A stretch of DNA of 64,000 bases from Mycolicibacterium hodleri (lineage in GTDB: Bacteria; Actinomycetota; Actinomycetes; Mycobacteriales; Mycobacteriaceae), in assembly GCF_006439015.1 (NCBI RefSeq), contig NZ_RCZG01000005.1, positions 1 through 64,000 on the forward strand. Direction: 5' to 3'. The notes beneath the pieces were generated by a model. The model made no database searches. It was not told the origin of the DNA and worked only from the letters and a program-made list of their open reading frames with translations. How positions within the stretch are numbered: the first letter of the stretch is position 1; every line of letters starts with the position of its first letter. The position numbers and the translations under genes are program-made. Of this stretch, positions 42,273 to 52,719 are shown one piece after another.

Positions 42273-43009
42273 GCTTCCCGTATTTCATCTCACCCGAGCA
42301 GGCGATGCGCGAGCGCTCCGAGCTCGCGCGCAAGGGCATTTCGCGTGGCCGCAGCGTCATCGCCATGGCCTACTCCGGTGGTGTGCTTTTCGTCGCGGAG
42401 AACCCGTCGCGGTCGTTGCAGAAGGTGTCCGAACTGTACGACCGGGTCGGTTTCGCCGCGGTCGGTCGATTCAATGAGTTCGACAACCTGCGCCGCGGCG
42501 GTATCCAGTTCGCCGACACGCGCGGATACGCCTATGACCGACGCGACGTCACGGGCCGCCAGCTCGCGAACGTGTACGCCCAGACTCTCGGCACGATCTT
42601 CACCGAGCAGGCCAAGCCGTACGAGGTCGAACTCTGCGTCGCCGAGGTGGCGCACTTCGGCGAGACCAAACTGCCTGAGCTGTATCGCATCACCTACGAC
42701 GGCTCGATCGCCGACGAGCCGCACTTCGTCGTGATGGGCGGTACCACCGAGCCGATCATCACGGCGCTGAACGAGACCTTCACCGAGAACGCCAGCCTCA
42801 GCGAGGCGGCCAAGGTGGCGGTCGACGCGCTCAAGTCGGGCATCGCGGCCAGCGTGAGCGGCGGCGCCGAGCCCCGCACCCTCGGACCGTCGACGCTGGA
42901 GATCGCGATCCTGGACGTCAACCGCCCGCGGCGCGCGTTTCGGCGGATCACTGGCTCTGCGCTGGAAGCTCTTCTCCCCGTTGAGGAGTCAGAGGTGGGC
43001 GGCGCTTAA
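42269..43009 (+). CDS. prcA: Proteasome subunit alpha
   Basis: 246 residues from GTG 42269. Forms the outer rings and gate of the 20S proteasome and binds the GQYL tail of Mpa. The N-terminal [23 protein letters not shown] is the gating segment; no catalytic Thr. Core motifs include [24 protein letters not shown] and [22 protein letters not shown]. Its stop shares bases with that of the convergent small gene 43006-43236. Confidence 0.98.
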   Translation: MSFPYFISPEQAMRERSELARKGISRGRSVIAMAYSGGVLFVAENPSRSLQKVSELYDRVGFAAVGRFNEFDNLRRGGIQFADTRGYAYDRRDVTGRQLANVYAQTLGTIFTEQAKPYEVELCVAEVAHFGETKLPELYRITYDGSIADEPHFVVMGGTTEPIITALNETFTENASLSEAAKVAVDALKSGIAASVSGGAEPRTLGPSTLEIAILDVNRPRRAFRRITGSALEALLPVEESEVGGA

Positions 43010-43236
43010 CCGCCGATCTCGTCGACGTCCTCGTCGCGGCCGGTGGCGATCTCCTTGATCTTCTCCACGGAATGAGTGGCGATGTCCATCGAGCTCGAGA
43101 CGATGCCCACTACGCCGTCGGACACGTCACCCTTGATGATGTAGCCCGCGCTCTCGACGATGTCGGCGGAACGCTCGACGGCATTCGTCGCGATGTCCTT
43201 GACGGACTCGATCGCATCCTTGGGGTTGAAGCCCAT
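43006..43236 (-). CDS. Small amphipathic-helix protein (76 aa)
   Basis: ATG 43236 has a strong GAGGAGA site. The product has no signal peptide and seems to contain two related helical segments, [17 protein letters not shown] and [17 protein letters not shown], separated by [17 protein letters not shown], so an internal duplication is likely. Sequence pattern suggests amphipathic helices able to lie on a membrane. I know no family. Convergent with prcA, with stop codons overlapping in TTAA. Acidic C-terminus. Confidence 0.75.
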   Translation of the reverse strand: MGFNPKDAIESVKDIATNAVERSADIVESAGYIIKGDVSDGVVGIVSSSMDIATHSVEKIKEIATGRDEDVDEIGG

Positions 43237-43298
43237 CAGGTTCTCCTCTTCACGGCGACTTTCGCCCGACTTTAGCGCTCGCGGACTCCCGGCGATGG

Positions 43299-44765
43299 TC
43301 AGCCGGCCAGCACGATGTGTTCGCGGTCGCCGACGATGACCGCCAGCACGTTGCGCCATGCGTCGGACCCCGCGACGCTCAGGACGTCGGTATGTGCACG
43401 CGGGCCCGCCACCGGTCGACCATCGTCGTATCGGCCTGTCGCCAGATGGATTACGCCCGGCATCTCGTCGGGGTCCGCGCCGTGTGGCCCGCCGGGAATG
43501 CCCTGGACCAGCTGAATGGGATCCATTGGCGCGGTCATCGAGAAGCGCAGCACGTGCGGATTGCGGTTGTGCCAGTCCTCGGGGCCATCGACGCCGAAGC
43601 CAGCGCCGGCGGCCGCTGCGTAGAGGGTTCGGTCGGCCGTCATCCCCAGCGCCTCGGCCGTGCCGAGGATCGCGCCGCCGTAGGAGTGTCCTACGTATGT
43701 CACCGGGATCGCCCGACCGGTGGCGTCGACCGTCGCCTCGACGTCTCTGCTGAATGCGACCAGCCGTGGCGCCATGTTGATCGCGAATCGCGGACTCGCA
43801 GCCTCCAGCAGGGCACCGGTGACAGTCTCGTCCTGGGGGAAGGGTCCACCGAGATAGGTGATCGCGGCGACCGCACCACGTGTCGCCGACACGAATTGGC
43901 GAGCCGACCGCGTGTTGTCCGCCGAACCGTCGATCGTGGTGTTCATCCCGGGGACGAGCACCGCAACGCTGTTCGCGACGGCCAAGTCTCCGTTCAGTTC
44001 GACCAGCGATTCGCTGGCCGGATCGAAGGCCAGTATCTTGCGGTCGATGCGGCGGCCACTGCCGCCGGGGTCATCGATCTCGCCGAGCAGCCCCCGGTAG
44101 AACGCATTGCGACGATCACCGCCGTCATCTAGTGCGTCGACGATCGCCTGCGCGACGTTCGTGCGGTTTGCCGCGATGCGCACCTCCCACGGGACGCCGT
44201 CGGTGTTGCCCATCGCGGTGTCTGCCACGAGGTCGACGGATTCCAGGGCTTCGCGGACGTCGTGGGCGGCGTCCTCGTCGGCCGCACCGACGTCGTCCAA
44301 CGCTCTGACGATCTGGCGGGACAGTTCGGTGCCACGGGCTGCGAGCATCTGGGCGGCTACGCCTGCATCGTTGCCGGACAGCATGATCAGCAGCGCAGAC
44401 GGCAGCGTCTCGGGTGCGGCGGATCCATCGTCGCCGATCAGGAAGCCCTCGGAGCGCGCCTTCTCGACATGCGCCGCGAGCTCCGCCTGCCTCTTGGCAA
44501 GCTGATCGGCGCCGTCCCGCGCGGCGACGGCGGCGAGGACCAGAGTCCGCGCGACGGCGTCCCCCTCCGCGGTGAAGGTCCTGGCATCGTTCTGTGCCGC
44601 CTCTGCGGCGACCCCGGTCCAGACCCGCCCCGTGTCCTGGCCAGCGCGCGACGCCGCCGTCGCCCTCTGATGTATCACGCGGGCCGCCTCGTCCCACCCG
44701 TCGGCGAGCCGCCGCAGTTCGCCGGTGCGCCACGCCAGCGCGCTCGTCAGGGACGGTCGGCTCAT
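43299..44765 (-). CDS. DUF1023 alpha/beta hydrolase with N-terminal WXG-type helical domain
   Basis: 488 residues from ATG 44765, overlapping (ATGA) the stop of the small upstream gene. Residues about 1-110 are helical and include VWTG (a WXG motif) with AAEAAQND, as in WXG100-like proteins handled by type VII secretion. The hydrolase domain (DUF1023) lies about 240-480: VAVLVPGMNTTI, nucleophile Ser in YVGHSYGGAILG, and a C-terminal HTDVLSVAG with the likely His. No Sec signal peptide. Export by type VII secretion is an inference from the motif. It sits inside the proteasome locus, between prcA and pafA. Confidence 0.87.
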   Translation of the reverse strand: MSRPSLTSALAWRTGELRRLADGWDEAARVIHQRATAASRAGQDTGRVWTGVAAEAAQNDARTFTAEGDAVARTLVLAAVAARDGADQLAKRQAELAAHVEKARSEGFLIGDDGSAAPETLPSALLIMLSGNDAGVAAQMLAARGTELSRQIVRALDDVGAADEDAAHDVREALESVDLVADTAMGNTDGVPWEVRIAANRTNVAQAIVDALDDGGDRRNAFYRGLLGEIDDPGGSGRRIDRKILAFDPASESLVELNGDLAVANSVAVLVPGMNTTIDGSADNTRSARQFVSATRGAVAAITYLGGPFPQDETVTGALLEAASPRFAINMAPRLVAFSRDVEATVDATGRAIPVTYVGHSYGGAILGTAEALGMTADRTLYAAAAGAGFGVDGPEDWHNRNPHVLRFSMTAPMDPIQLVQGIPGGPHGADPDEMPGVIHLATGRYDDGRPVAGPRAHTDVLSVAGSDAWRNVLAVIVGDREHIVLAG

Positions 44766-45040
44766 GGGGATCCGCCGAGGCGGTCGTCGTGGTCCATCTC
44801 GGCCTGCTCGATGGCCGCCACGGACACCCCAACCGCCGAGGCCCAGGTGCGCAGGTGTGCGACGACGTCCGCAAGGCGATCCTCCGCGACGGAACACTTG
44901 GTGGCCGCACTGACGGAGGATCCGGCAAGGGCATCTGAACCCATGGTGGGCCAATGGATTTCATGGAGACGAGCGGCGTCGTCGAGAATGCTGTCCGCAA
45001 GGGCCCGCACCGCCGCCGCGTCCAATCTCACTGTCCCCAT
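44762..45040 (-). CDS. Small helical protein coupled to the DUF1023 hydrolase (WXG100/EspC-like size)
   Basis: 92 residues from ATG 45040 (MGTVRLDAAAVRALADSIL). Two helices joined by a short turn containing HWPTMGSDALAGSSV, then AAIEQAEMDHDDRLGG at the end. Size, helix-turn-helix layout and the W-x-x-M-G turn recall type VII secretion substrates or their chaperones, but the fit to WXG100 is loose. Its stop overlaps the hydrolase start. Probably a partner protein of the hydrolase. The frame is open for 35 codons upstream without a good start. Confidence 0.7.
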   Translation of the reverse strand: MGTVRLDAAAVRALADSILDDAARLHEIHWPTMGSDALAGSSVSAATKCSVAEDRLADVVAHLRTWASAVGVSVAAIEQAEMDHDDRLGGSP

Positions 45041-45177
45041 GTCTGCATGCTGACCGACGCCAGCATGGCCCGCGCGATTCATCCACAGGCTCGAAAACGC
45101 GTGTTCAGAGGTAACGTTTACGATTCCGCCAGCGGGTGTCAACACGTGCGGGACCGGTAACCCGTAAGCTCGGCTAG

Positions 45178-46536
45178 GTGCAACGGCGAATCATGGGCAT
45201 CGAGACGGAATTCGGTGTGACGTGCACTTTCCACGGTCACCGACGGCTTTCTCCCGACGAAGTTGCCCGCTACCTGTTCCGACGCGTCGTCTCGTGGGGC
45301 CGCAGTTCCAACGTGTTCCTCCGCAACGGTGCCCGCCTCTACCTCGACGTGGGCTCGCACCCCGAGTATGCGACAGCTGAATGCGACAGCCTCATTCAGC
45401 TCGTCACCCATGACCGCGCAGGTGAGCGGGTGCTGGAGGATCTCCTGATCGACGCCGAGCAGCGCCTCGCCGACGAGGGCATCGGCGGCGACATCTACCT
45501 GTTCAAGAACAACACCGACTCCGCGGGCAACTCGTACGGCTGCCACGAGAACTACCTCATCGTGCGGGCCGGGGAGTTCTCCAGGATCTCGGACGTGTTG
45601 CTGCCGTTCCTCGTCACACGCCAATTGATCTGCGGCGCGGGCAAAGTGCTGCAGACGCCCAAGGCCGCCGCCTTCTGCCTGAGCCAGCGCGCCGAGCACA
45701 TCTGGGAGGGCGTCTCCAGCGCCACCACTCGCAGCAGGCCCATCATCAACACCCGCGACGAGCCGCATGCGGACGCCGAGAAGTACCGCCGCCTACACGT
45801 GATCGTCGGCGACTCCAACATGTGCGAGTCCACCACCATGTTGAAGGTGGGCACCGCCGCACTGGTGCTCGAGATGATCGAGGCGGGGGTGCCGTTTCGG
45901 GACTTCTCGCTCGACAATCCCATTCGCGCGATTCGCGAAGTCAGCCACGACCTGACGGGTCGCCGACCCGTACGGCTGGCAGGCGGGCGGCAGGCCAGCG
46001 CGCTCGACATCCAGCGCGAGTACTACAGCCGTGCCGTCGAACACTTGCAGACCCGTGAGCCCAATGCCCAGATCGAGCAGGTCGTCGACCTGTGGGGCCG
46101 CCAGCTCGACGCCGTGGAGAGCCAGGACTTCGCCAAGGTCGATACCGAAATCGACTGGGTCATCAAGCGCAAGCTGTTCGAGCGCTACCAGGACCGGTAC
46201 GACATGGAGCTGGCGGATCCCAAGATCGCGCAGCTCGACTTGGCATACCACGACATCAAGCGCGGTCGCGGCGTGTTCGACCTGCTGCAGCGCAAGGGTC
46301 TGGCCGCTCGGATCACGACCGATGAGGACATCGACGCCGCGGTCAACGAACCGCCCCAGACCACTCGCGCCAAGCTTCGCGGTGAGTTCATCAGTGCCGC
46401 CCAGGCTGCGGGCCGAGACTTCACCGTCGACTGGGTGCATCTGAAGCTCAACGACCAGGCTCAGCGCACAGTGTTGTGCAAGGACCCGTTCCGTTCGGTC
46501 GACGAGCGGGTGAAGCGACTCATCGCCAGCATGTGA
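45178..46536 (+). CDS. pafA: Pup-protein ligase PafA
   Basis: 452 residues. Joins the C-terminal glutamate of Pup to substrate lysines with ATP. Same fold as Dop: GIETEFGVT at the ATP/Mg site, catalytic base Asp57 in [36 protein letters not shown] and [21 protein letters not shown]. Start GTG 45178; TAAGCT ends seven bases before it, pointing to a leaderless mRNA, and no Shine-Dalgarno is seen. Confidence 0.98.
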   Translation: MQRRIMGIETEFGVTCTFHGHRRLSPDEVARYLFRRVVSWGRSSNVFLRNGARLYLDVGSHPEYATAECDSLIQLVTHDRAGERVLEDLLIDAEQRLADEGIGGDIYLFKNNTDSAGNSYGCHENYLIVRAGEFSRISDVLLPFLVTRQLICGAGKVLQTPKAAAFCLSQRAEHIWEGVSSATTRSRPIINTRDEPHADAEKYRRLHVIVGDSNMCESTTMLKVGTAALVLEMIEAGVPFRDFSLDNPIRAIREVSHDLTGRRPVRLAGGRQASALDIQREYYSRAVEHLQTREPNAQIEQVVDLWGRQLDAVESQDFAKVDTEIDWVIKRKLFERYQDRYDMELADPKIAQLDLAYHDIKRGRGVFDLLQRKGLAARITTDEDIDAAVNEPPQTTRAKLRGEFISAAQAAGRDFTVDWVHLKLNDQAQRTVLCKDPFRSVDERVKRLIASM

Positions 46537-46558
46537 CCGCACCTCGGCCCCGGTCGAA

Positions 46559-46564
46559 TAGGGT
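46559..46564 (+). promoter_or_regulatory. Putative -10 box (TAGGGT) for leaderless pafB
   Basis: TAGGGT ends six bases before GTG 46571. It lies in the 34-base gap after pafA, so pafBC can be transcribed independently of pafA. Confidence 0.45.
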
Positions 46565-46570
46565 TAGGCA

Positions 46571-47572
46571 GTGGGGATCTCCAAAGTAGAGCGGCTGATG
46601 AACCTCGTCATCGCACTTCTGTCCACCCGCACGTTCATCACGGCCGAAAGAATCCGCGAGACCGTGTCCGGCTACGCCGACAGCCCGAGTGACGAGGCCT
46701 TCTCGCGGATGTTCGAGCGAGACAAGAACGAGCTTCGCGATCTCGGCATCCCGTTGGAGACGGGACGGGTGTCGTCGCTCGACCCGACCGAGGGCTACAA
46801 GATCAACCGGGAGGCGTACGCGCTGGCTCCCGTGGAGTTGACCGCCGACGAAGCTGCCGCGGTCGCCATGGCGACCCAGTTGTGGGAGTCGCCGGAGTTG
46901 GTGACGGTCACCCAGGGTGCGCTGCTGAAGTTGCGGGCGGCGGGAGTGGACGTCGACGCGCCGGAGTTCGCAGTCGAGATCACCACGACCGCGGCGCTGC
47001 CGGGCCTGCGGGGATCCGAGGACGTATTGGGAGTCCTGCTGGCCGCGATCGATTCCGGCCAGGCCGTACGGTTCAAGCACCGCGCCTCCCGCAGCGAGCC
47101 GTACACCGACCGCACCGTCGAGCCGTGGGGCGTCGTCACGTACAGCGGACGCTGGTACCTCGTCGGTCACGACCGCACCCGCGAGGCGACCAGGACCTTC
47201 CGGTTGTCGCGCATCGATGCCGACGTTCAACCGATCGGGCCACGGGACGCCGTGCGCCGACCCGACGGCGTTGACCTTCGTGACATCGTGCACCGTGCGG
47301 TCGCCGAGGCGCCACCCAGTGCGCAGGCCCGGGTGTGGATGGCAGACGGCCGCGGAACCGAGTTGCGAAGGCAGGCCACGACCGCGACCGCGATGCCCTT
47401 GGCGGGACGCGGTGGCGACGAGCTCGCGCTCGACATCGGCAGACAGGATCGGTTGGCCCGCGAGATCGCCAGCTGCGGCGCCGACGCCGTCGTGCTGGAC
47501 CCGGGGTCGTTGCGGGACGACGTGATCGAGCGCTTGCGGGCGCAGGCTGAGGAGTGGGCTGCGGATGTCTAG
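46571..47572 (+). CDS. pafB: WYL-domain transcriptional regulator PafB
   Basis: 333 residues: winged helix-turn-helix (ISKVERLMNLVIALLSTRTFITAERI), then the WYL domain (about residues 140-225: VRFKHRASRSEPYTDRTVEPWGVVTYSGRWYLVGHD) and the C-terminal WCX extension. With PafC it forms the activator of the LexA-independent mycobacterial DNA-damage response. Overlaps pafC by eight bases. Confidence 0.97.
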   Translation: MGISKVERLMNLVIALLSTRTFITAERIRETVSGYADSPSDEAFSRMFERDKNELRDLGIPLETGRVSSLDPTEGYKINREAYALAPVELTADEAAAVAMATQLWESPELVTVTQGALLKLRAAGVDVDAPEFAVEITTTAALPGLRGSEDVLGVLLAAIDSGQAVRFKHRASRSEPYTDRTVEPWGVVTYSGRWYLVGHDRTREATRTFRLSRIDADVQPIGPRDAVRRPDGVDLRDIVHRAVAEAPPSAQARVWMADGRGTELRRQATTATAMPLAGRGGDELALDIGRQDRLAREIASCGADAVVLDPGSLRDDVIERLRAQAEEWAADV

Positions 47573-48548
47573 CGTCTCGACCCGCCTGGTGCGTTTGCTG
47601 AACATGGTCCCCTACTTCCAGGCCAACCCACGGATCACCCGCGCCGAGGCGGCGGCCGAGCTGGGGGTGACGGAAACGCAGCTCACCCTCGACCTCGATC
47701 AGTTGTGGATGTGCGGACTGCCTGGATACGGACCGGGCGACCTCATCGACTTCGAGTTCTCCGGCGACACGATCGACGTCACCTTCTCGGCGGGGATGGA
47801 CCACCCATTGCGTCTGACCTCCCCGGAGGCGACCGGCATTCTGGTCGCCCTGCGAGCGTTGCTGGAGGTCCCCGGCATCGTCGATCCGGAAGCGGCCCGC
47901 AGCGCGATCGCGAAGATCGAGTCGGCGGCGGGCACCGCTACCGGCGCCCGCGGGGGAGCGGACGCCGCGATCGACGAGCCCGCGCCGATCGAGAGCGGGA
48001 CCGCCGCGGCAGTACGCGGTGCGGTACGGGATGGTCGCGCGCTCTCGATCGACTACTACTCTGCATCGCACGACACGCTGTCGAGTCGCGTCGTCGATCC
48101 GATTCGGGTGGTGCTTGTCGCCGACCACGCCTACCTCGAGGCGTGGTGCCGGTCCTCCGAGGGCGTCAGGTTGTTCCGCTTCGACCGGATCGTCGATGCA
48201 CGGGTGCTCGACGAGCGGTCGTCGCCGCCGGAACCCGCCGTGCAGGCCCGCCCCGACACGTCACTCTTCGACGCCGACCCGTCGCTGCCTGCGGCAACGT
48301 TGCTGATCGACCGGTCGGCCGCCTGGATGTTCGACTATTACCCGCTGCGGGTGGTCCGCGAATTGCCCGACGGCGCCTGTGAGGCAGCCATGACGTACGC
48401 CTCCGAGGGTTGGATGGCACGGTTCGTCCTCGGCTTCGGTTCGGCTGTGCGAGTGCTGGAACCGCAGGCGCTGGCCGATCGGGTCCGCGAATCCGCCGCT
48501 GCGGCGTTGAGGGCCTACGAAGTCCTTCCTGCCAACGAGGGCGGGTAG
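47565..48548 (+). CDS. pafC: WYL-domain transcriptional regulator PafC
   Basis: 327 residues from ATG 47565, inside the end of pafB. HTH at the N-terminus (LVRLLNMVPYFQANPRITRAEAAAELG), WYL domain about residues 155-210 (ALSIDYYSASHDTLSSRVVDPIRVVLVADHAYLEAWC) and a C-terminal WCX domain. Partner of PafB in the PafBC activator. Followed by tatA after 30 bases. Confidence 0.97.
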   Translation: MSSVSTRLVRLLNMVPYFQANPRITRAEAAAELGVTETQLTLDLDQLWMCGLPGYGPGDLIDFEFSGDTIDVTFSAGMDHPLRLTSPEATGILVALRALLEVPGIVDPEAARSAIAKIESAAGTATGARGGADAAIDEPAPIESGTAAAVRGAVRDGRALSIDYYSASHDTLSSRVVDPIRVVLVADHAYLEAWCRSSEGVRLFRFDRIVDARVLDERSSPPEPAVQARPDTSLFDADPSLPAATLLIDRSAAWMFDYYPLRVVRELPDGACEAAMTYASEGWMARFVLGFGSAVRVLEPQALADRVRESAAAALRAYEVLPANEGG

Positions 48549-48578
48549 ACTCGTCCACAACATCTGGAGGTGTCCAAA

Positions 48579-48836
48579 TTGGGTGGTCTACAACCGTGGC
48601 ACTGGTTGATCGTCATCGCGGTGTTCGTGTTGCTTTTCGGTGCCAAGAAGCTCCCGGACGCGGCGCGTTCGCTTGGCAAGTCGATGCGCATCTTCAAGTC
48701 CGAGATCAAGGAGATGCAATCGGACGGCAAGGACGACGAGGCGGCCAAGCCCGCGTCGCCGCCCACGCCGATCACGTCGGAGCGGGTGGAACCCGTACAG
48801 GCGCCCGAGAAGTCCACCGAGCAGCGACCGGCCTGA
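48579..48836 (+). CDS. tatA: Twin-arginine translocase subunit TatA
   Basis: 85 residues if started at TTG 48579, giving [12 protein letters not shown], which matches the M-G-S-L-S-PWHW start of mycobacterial TatA and has GGAGG eight bases upstream. GTG 48570 would overlap that site. One transmembrane helix ([15 protein letters not shown]), then the amphipathic [17 protein letters not shown] hinge and helix. Forms the protein-conducting part of the Tat pathway with TatC next door. Confidence 0.95.
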   Translation: MGGLQPWHWLIVIAVFVLLFGAKKLPDAARSLGKSMRIFKSEIKEMQSDGKDDEAAKPASPPTPITSERVEPVQAPEKSTEQRPA

Positions 48837-48877
48837 TCGACTCGTCTCTTCGGCGTGCCGCGAGGCAGCGCCGCTAA

Positions 48878-49846
48878 GTGGCGCCAAGACGAGCCGTGCA
48901 GACCCCCGGAATCTTCAAGAAGCTCGACCCGCGTCGCCGCCGTGCCAAGGCCAATCCTGACGGCACCATGTCGCTCGTCGACCACCTCCACGAGCTTCGC
49001 AACCGATTGTTGATCGCGGTCGCCGCCATTCTCATCACCACCATCTTCGGGTTCTTTTGGTATGCCCACGGCGTCTTCGGTGTGCACAGCCTCGGTGACT
49101 GGCTCCGGGAGCCCTACTGCTCGCTGCCCGCTTCCGCGCGGGCGAGCATCGCGCCAGACGGCGAGTGTCGATTGCTCGCGACTGCGCCGTTCGACCAGTT
49201 CATGCTGCGGCTCAAGGTTGCCTTGACCGCCGGAGTCGTCCTCGCCTGCCCGGTGTGGTTGCAACAGCTCTGGGCGTTCATCACACCGGGGCTGTATCAG
49301 AAGGAGCGGCGTTTCGCCTCGGTCTTCGTCGCCTTTGGGGCTGCCCTCTTCATCACGGGCGCCGTGCTCGCGTACGTCGTCCTATCGACGGCGCTGAGCT
49401 TTCTGCTGACCGTAGGCAGCGACGTTCAGATCACCGCACTGTCCGGCGATCAGTACTTCAGCTTTCTGCTCAACCTGCTCCTGGTGTTCGGCATCAGCTT
49501 CGAATTCCCGTTGCTCATCATCATGCTGAACCTGGTCGGGATGCTGCCGTACGAACGCCTGAAGTCTTGGCGTCGAGGGCTGATCTTCGGACTGTTCGTG
49601 TTCGCCGCGTTCGCGACGCCGGGTTCGGATCCGTTCTCGATGCTGGCGTTGGCCTCGGCGTTGACGCTGCTGCTCGAGTTCGCCATCCAGGTCGCGCGTG
49701 TCAACGACAAGCGCAAGGCTCGCAAGGCCGCCCTCGAGGAGGTGCCCGACGACATGGCCGCACCCTTGGGTGACGTCGATCCCGTCGAGCCACCGAGCGC
49801 CGTGCCCACCCCGTCCCGGCTGGGCATCGATGACCAAGCCACCTGA
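48878..49846 (+). CDS. tatC: Twin-arginine translocase subunit TatC
   Basis: 322 residues from GTG 48878 (GTG 48896 is a possible shorter start). Six transmembrane helices; the N-terminal [15 protein letters not shown] is the signal-peptide-binding region, and [15 protein letters not shown] and [14 protein letters not shown] are family signatures. Includes the mycobacterial periplasmic loop with two cysteines ([19 protein letters not shown]). C-terminal cytosolic tail about 60 residues, acidic. Its end overlaps helY by 17 bases. Confidence 0.97.
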   Translation: MAPRRAVQTPGIFKKLDPRRRRAKANPDGTMSLVDHLHELRNRLLIAVAAILITTIFGFFWYAHGVFGVHSLGDWLREPYCSLPASARASIAPDGECRLLATAPFDQFMLRLKVALTAGVVLACPVWLQQLWAFITPGLYQKERRFASVFVAFGAALFITGAVLAYVVLSTALSFLLTVGSDVQITALSGDQYFSFLLNLLLVFGISFEFPLLIIMLNLVGMLPYERLKSWRRGLIFGLFVFAAFATPGSDPFSMLALASALTLLLEFAIQVARVNDKRKARKAALEEVPDDMAAPLGDVDPVEPPSAVPTPSRLGIDDQAT

Positions 49847-52643
49847 GGCATCACCCGGTACGAACCAACTGGACGGTTTCACCGAACAACTGCCGTTCTC
49901 GCTGGACGCCTTCCAGATCCGTGCCTGCACGGCCTTGGAGCACGGCCACGGCGTCCTGGTCTGCGCGCCCACCGGGGCGGGGAAGACGGTGGTCGGAGAG
50001 TTCGCGGTGCACCTTGCCCTCGCGGCGGGCCGAAAATGCTTCTACACCACACCGATCAAGGCGCTGAGCAACCAGAAGCACAACGATCTGGTGCAGCGCT
50101 ATGGCGCCGACCGCATCGGCCTGCTGACCGGTGATCAGAACATCAATGGCGACGCTCCGGTGGTCGTCATGACCACCGAGGTCCTTCGGAACATGCTGTA
50201 CGCGAACTCCCCTGCACTGCAAGGTCTTTCACACGTGGTGATGGACGAGGTGCACTTTCTCGCCGATCGGATGCGCGGCGCGGTCTGGGAGGAGGTGATT
50301 CTGCACCTCTCCGAGGACGTGCGCCTTGTCAGCCTGTCGGCGACGGTGAGCAACGCCGAGGAGTTCGGCGGCTGGATCCAGACCGTGCGCGGCGACACCA
50401 CCGTCGTAGTCGACGAGCACCGGCCCGTGCCGCTGTGGCAGCACATGATGGTGGGCAAGCGTGTCTTCGACCTGTTCGAGGGCGCCGAGACGACGACCGA
50501 CCGGACGCGCATCCTGGTCGACCCCGACCTGCTGCGCCACATCGCCCACCGGCGGGAGGCCGACCGATTGTCGGACTGGCAACCCCGCGGTCGGGGCCGC
50601 CCCGGCCATGACGGCGGTCGGGGCCGCCCCGGCCATCGTCTAGGAAGTGGTGGCCGGCCCACGCTCTATCGGCCGCCGTCACGACCGGACGTGATCGGCG
50701 TCCTCGACCACGAAGGCCTGCTACCCGCCATCACGTTCGTGTTCTCCCGCGCCGGCTGCGACGCGGCGGTGAAGCAGTGTCTGCGTTCGTCGTTGAGGCT
50801 CACCAACGACGAGGAGCGGACGCGGATCGCGGAGGTGATCGACCGTCGGTGCGCCGATCTCGACGACGCCGACCTGGTGGTCCTGGGCTACTACGAATGG
50901 CGCGAGGGGCTGCTACGCGGGCTCGCCGCTCACCACGCGGGACTGCTGCCGGTCTTCCGTCACACCGTCGAAGAGCTGTTTACCGCGGGGCTTGTGAAGG
51001 CCGTATTCGCGACGGAGACACTTGCTTTGGGCATAAACATGCCCGCAAGAACAGTCGTGCTCGAGCGGCTGGTGAAGTTCAACGGCGAGCAGCACGCCCC
51101 GTTGACTCCGGGGGAGTACACGCAGCTGACCGGTCGGGCAGGCCGTCGCGGCATCGACGTCGAGGGCCACGCCGTCGTGCTGTGGCAACCGGATGTCGAG
51201 CCCGCCGACGTCGCGGGTCTCGCGTCCACCCGCACGTTCCCGCTGCGGAGCTCGTTCGCGCCGTCGTACAACATGACGATCAACCTGGCGCACCAGATGG
51301 GGCCCGAACAGGCGCACCGGCTCCTGGAACGGTCCTTCGCGCAGTTCCAGGCGGACCGCTCCGTGGTGGGCCTCGTCCGCGGGGTCTCGCGCGGCGAGCG
51401 GATGATGGACGAGATCGCCGCCGAACTCGGTGGGCTGGATGCACCGATCCTCGGCTACGCGCGCTTGCGCGCGACGATCTCCGATCGCGAACGGTCCCAG
51501 TCGCGGGCCTCGAGGCTGCAACGAAGGCAGGCGGCCAATGACGCGCTGGCCGGCCTGCGTCGGGGCGACATCATCACGATCGGCCAGGGGCGCCGCGGCG
51601 GTCTCGCGGTCGTGCTCGAACCCGCGGGGGACCGCGACGATCCCAGGCCGTTGGTGCTGACCGAAGATCGCTGGGCAGGCCGTATCTCGTCGACGGACTT
51701 CTCCGGATCGTCCGCCCGAGTGGGCTCGATGAACCTGCCGAAACGTGTGGAGCACCGGCAACCGCGGGTCCGCCGCGACGTCGCGGCGGCCTTGCGCTCT
51801 GCAGCGGCCGGACTCCGCGTTCCCACGCAGCGGCCCAAACGCGGCCAGGCCGGCCAGGATCGGGAACACGACGTGGATCCCGAACTCGCGGCATTGCGTG
51901 ATCAGCTACGTGCTCACCCTGCGCACCACCTCACCGACCGGGAGGACCGGGTCCGGGTCGCCGAGCGCCTGCTGCGGATCGAGCGCGACAACGCGGACAT
52001 TCAGAAGAAGGTCAATGCTGCGACCAATTCGCTTGCTCGGACCTTTGACCGAATTGTGTTGCTGCTCGTGGAGCGTGGCTTCATCGACGAGGTGGACGGC
52101 GGCGATCTGAAGGTCACCGCCGACGGGCTGCTGTTGGCCCGCATCTACAGCGAGAGCGATCTTTTGGTCGCCGAATGTCTGCGCAGCGGAGCGTGGAACG
52201 GCCTCGATGCCGCAGAGTTGGCAGGTGTGCTGTCCTCAGTGGTCTTCGAGTCCAGGGGCGACACGCCCGGCGCGGCCTCGTTCGTCGAGGGTGCCACGCC
52301 GGCCATGCGCCGCGCCATCACACAGACACGCCAATCGTGGTCGGAGATCCGGGCCGACGAGCAGCGCCACCGACTCTCGACGAGTCGCGAGCCGGACACC
52401 GGCTTCGTGACGGCCATCTACCGCTGGGTGACAACGGGAGATCTGTCGGCATCGCTGTCGGCTTCCGACGCCTCGGGCAGCGGATCGCCCTTATCGGCGG
52501 GCGATTTCGTGCGGTGGTGTCGACAGGTTCTCGATCTGCTCGATCAGGTGCGAAACACCGCCCCCACACCGGCCCTGCGGACGGCCGCGAAACGCGCGAT
52601 CGAGGGGATTCGGCGCGGCGTCGTGGCCGTTGATGCAGGGTAG
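49830..52643 (+). CDS. helY: DEAD/DEAH-box superfamily 2 helicase HelY (Ski2-like)
   Basis: 937 residues from ATG 49830, inside the end of tatC. RNA or DNA helicase with Walker A APTGAGKT near residue 50, DEVH box ([11 protein letters not shown]) near 139, [15 protein letters not shown], and helicase C motif [23 protein letters not shown] with [13 protein letters not shown]-terminal helical (Ski2 DSHCT-type) region from about residue 730. A Gly/Arg-rich insert (residues about 250-275) coincides with a 27-bp tandem DNA repeat. Substrate and pathway unproven; context after tat is conserved in M. tuberculosis. Confidence 0.94.
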   Translation: MTKPPEASPGTNQLDGFTEQLPFSLDAFQIRACTALEHGHGVLVCAPTGAGKTVVGEFAVHLALAAGRKCFYTTPIKALSNQKHNDLVQRYGADRIGLLTGDQNINGDAPVVVMTTEVLRNMLYANSPALQGLSHVVMDEVHFLADRMRGAVWEEVILHLSEDVRLVSLSATVSNAEEFGGWIQTVRGDTTVVVDEHRPVPLWQHMMVGKRVFDLFEGAETTTDRTRILVDPDLLRHIAHRREADRLSDWQPRGRGRPGHDGGRGRPGHRLGSGGRPTLYRPPSRPDVIGVLDHEGLLPAITFVFSRAGCDAAVKQCLRSSLRLTNDEERTRIAEVIDRRCADLDDADLVVLGYYEWREGLLRGLAAHHAGLLPVFRHTVEELFTAGLVKAVFATETLALGINMPARTVVLERLVKFNGEQHAPLTPGEYTQLTGRAGRRGIDVEGHAVVLWQPDVEPADVAGLASTRTFPLRSSFAPSYNMTINLAHQMGPEQAHRLLERSFAQFQADRSVVGLVRGVSRGERMMDEIAAELGGLDAPILGYARLRATISDRERSQSRASRLQRRQAANDALAGLRRGDIITIGQGRRGGLAVVLEPAGDRDDPRPLVLTEDRWAGRISSTDFSGSSARVGSMNLPKRVEHRQPRVRRDVAAALRSAAAGLRVPTQRPKRGQAGQDREHDVDPELAALRDQLRAHPAHHLTDREDRVRVAERLLRIERDNADIQKKVNAATNSLARTFDRIVLLLVERGFIDEVDGGDLKVTADGLLLARIYSESDLLVAECLRSGAWNGLDAAELAGVLSSVVFESRGDTPGAASFVEGATPAMRRAITQTRQSWSEIRADEQRHRLSTSREPDTGFVTAIYRWVTTGDLSASLSASDASGSGSPLSAGDFVRWCRQVLDLLDQVRNTAPTPALRTAAKRAIEGIRRGVVAVDAG
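50587..50636 (+). repeat. 27-bp tandem repeat inside helY (RGRPGH-type repeat)
   Basis: GCGGTCGGGGCCGCCCCGGCCAT occurs at 50587 and again at 50614, period 27 bases, in frame and encoding two GRGRPGH units. Each copy holds the short inverted repeat GGCCG-CCC-CGGCC. It falls in the loop between the two RecA domains. Confidence 0.9.
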
Positions 52644-52719
52644 TCTGTGGCGGAAGTTCGGTATTCGAGCTCGTTGAGGACGTTGAGTTTCACCGCAGAG
52701 AAGCAACCAAGGAGAGACG

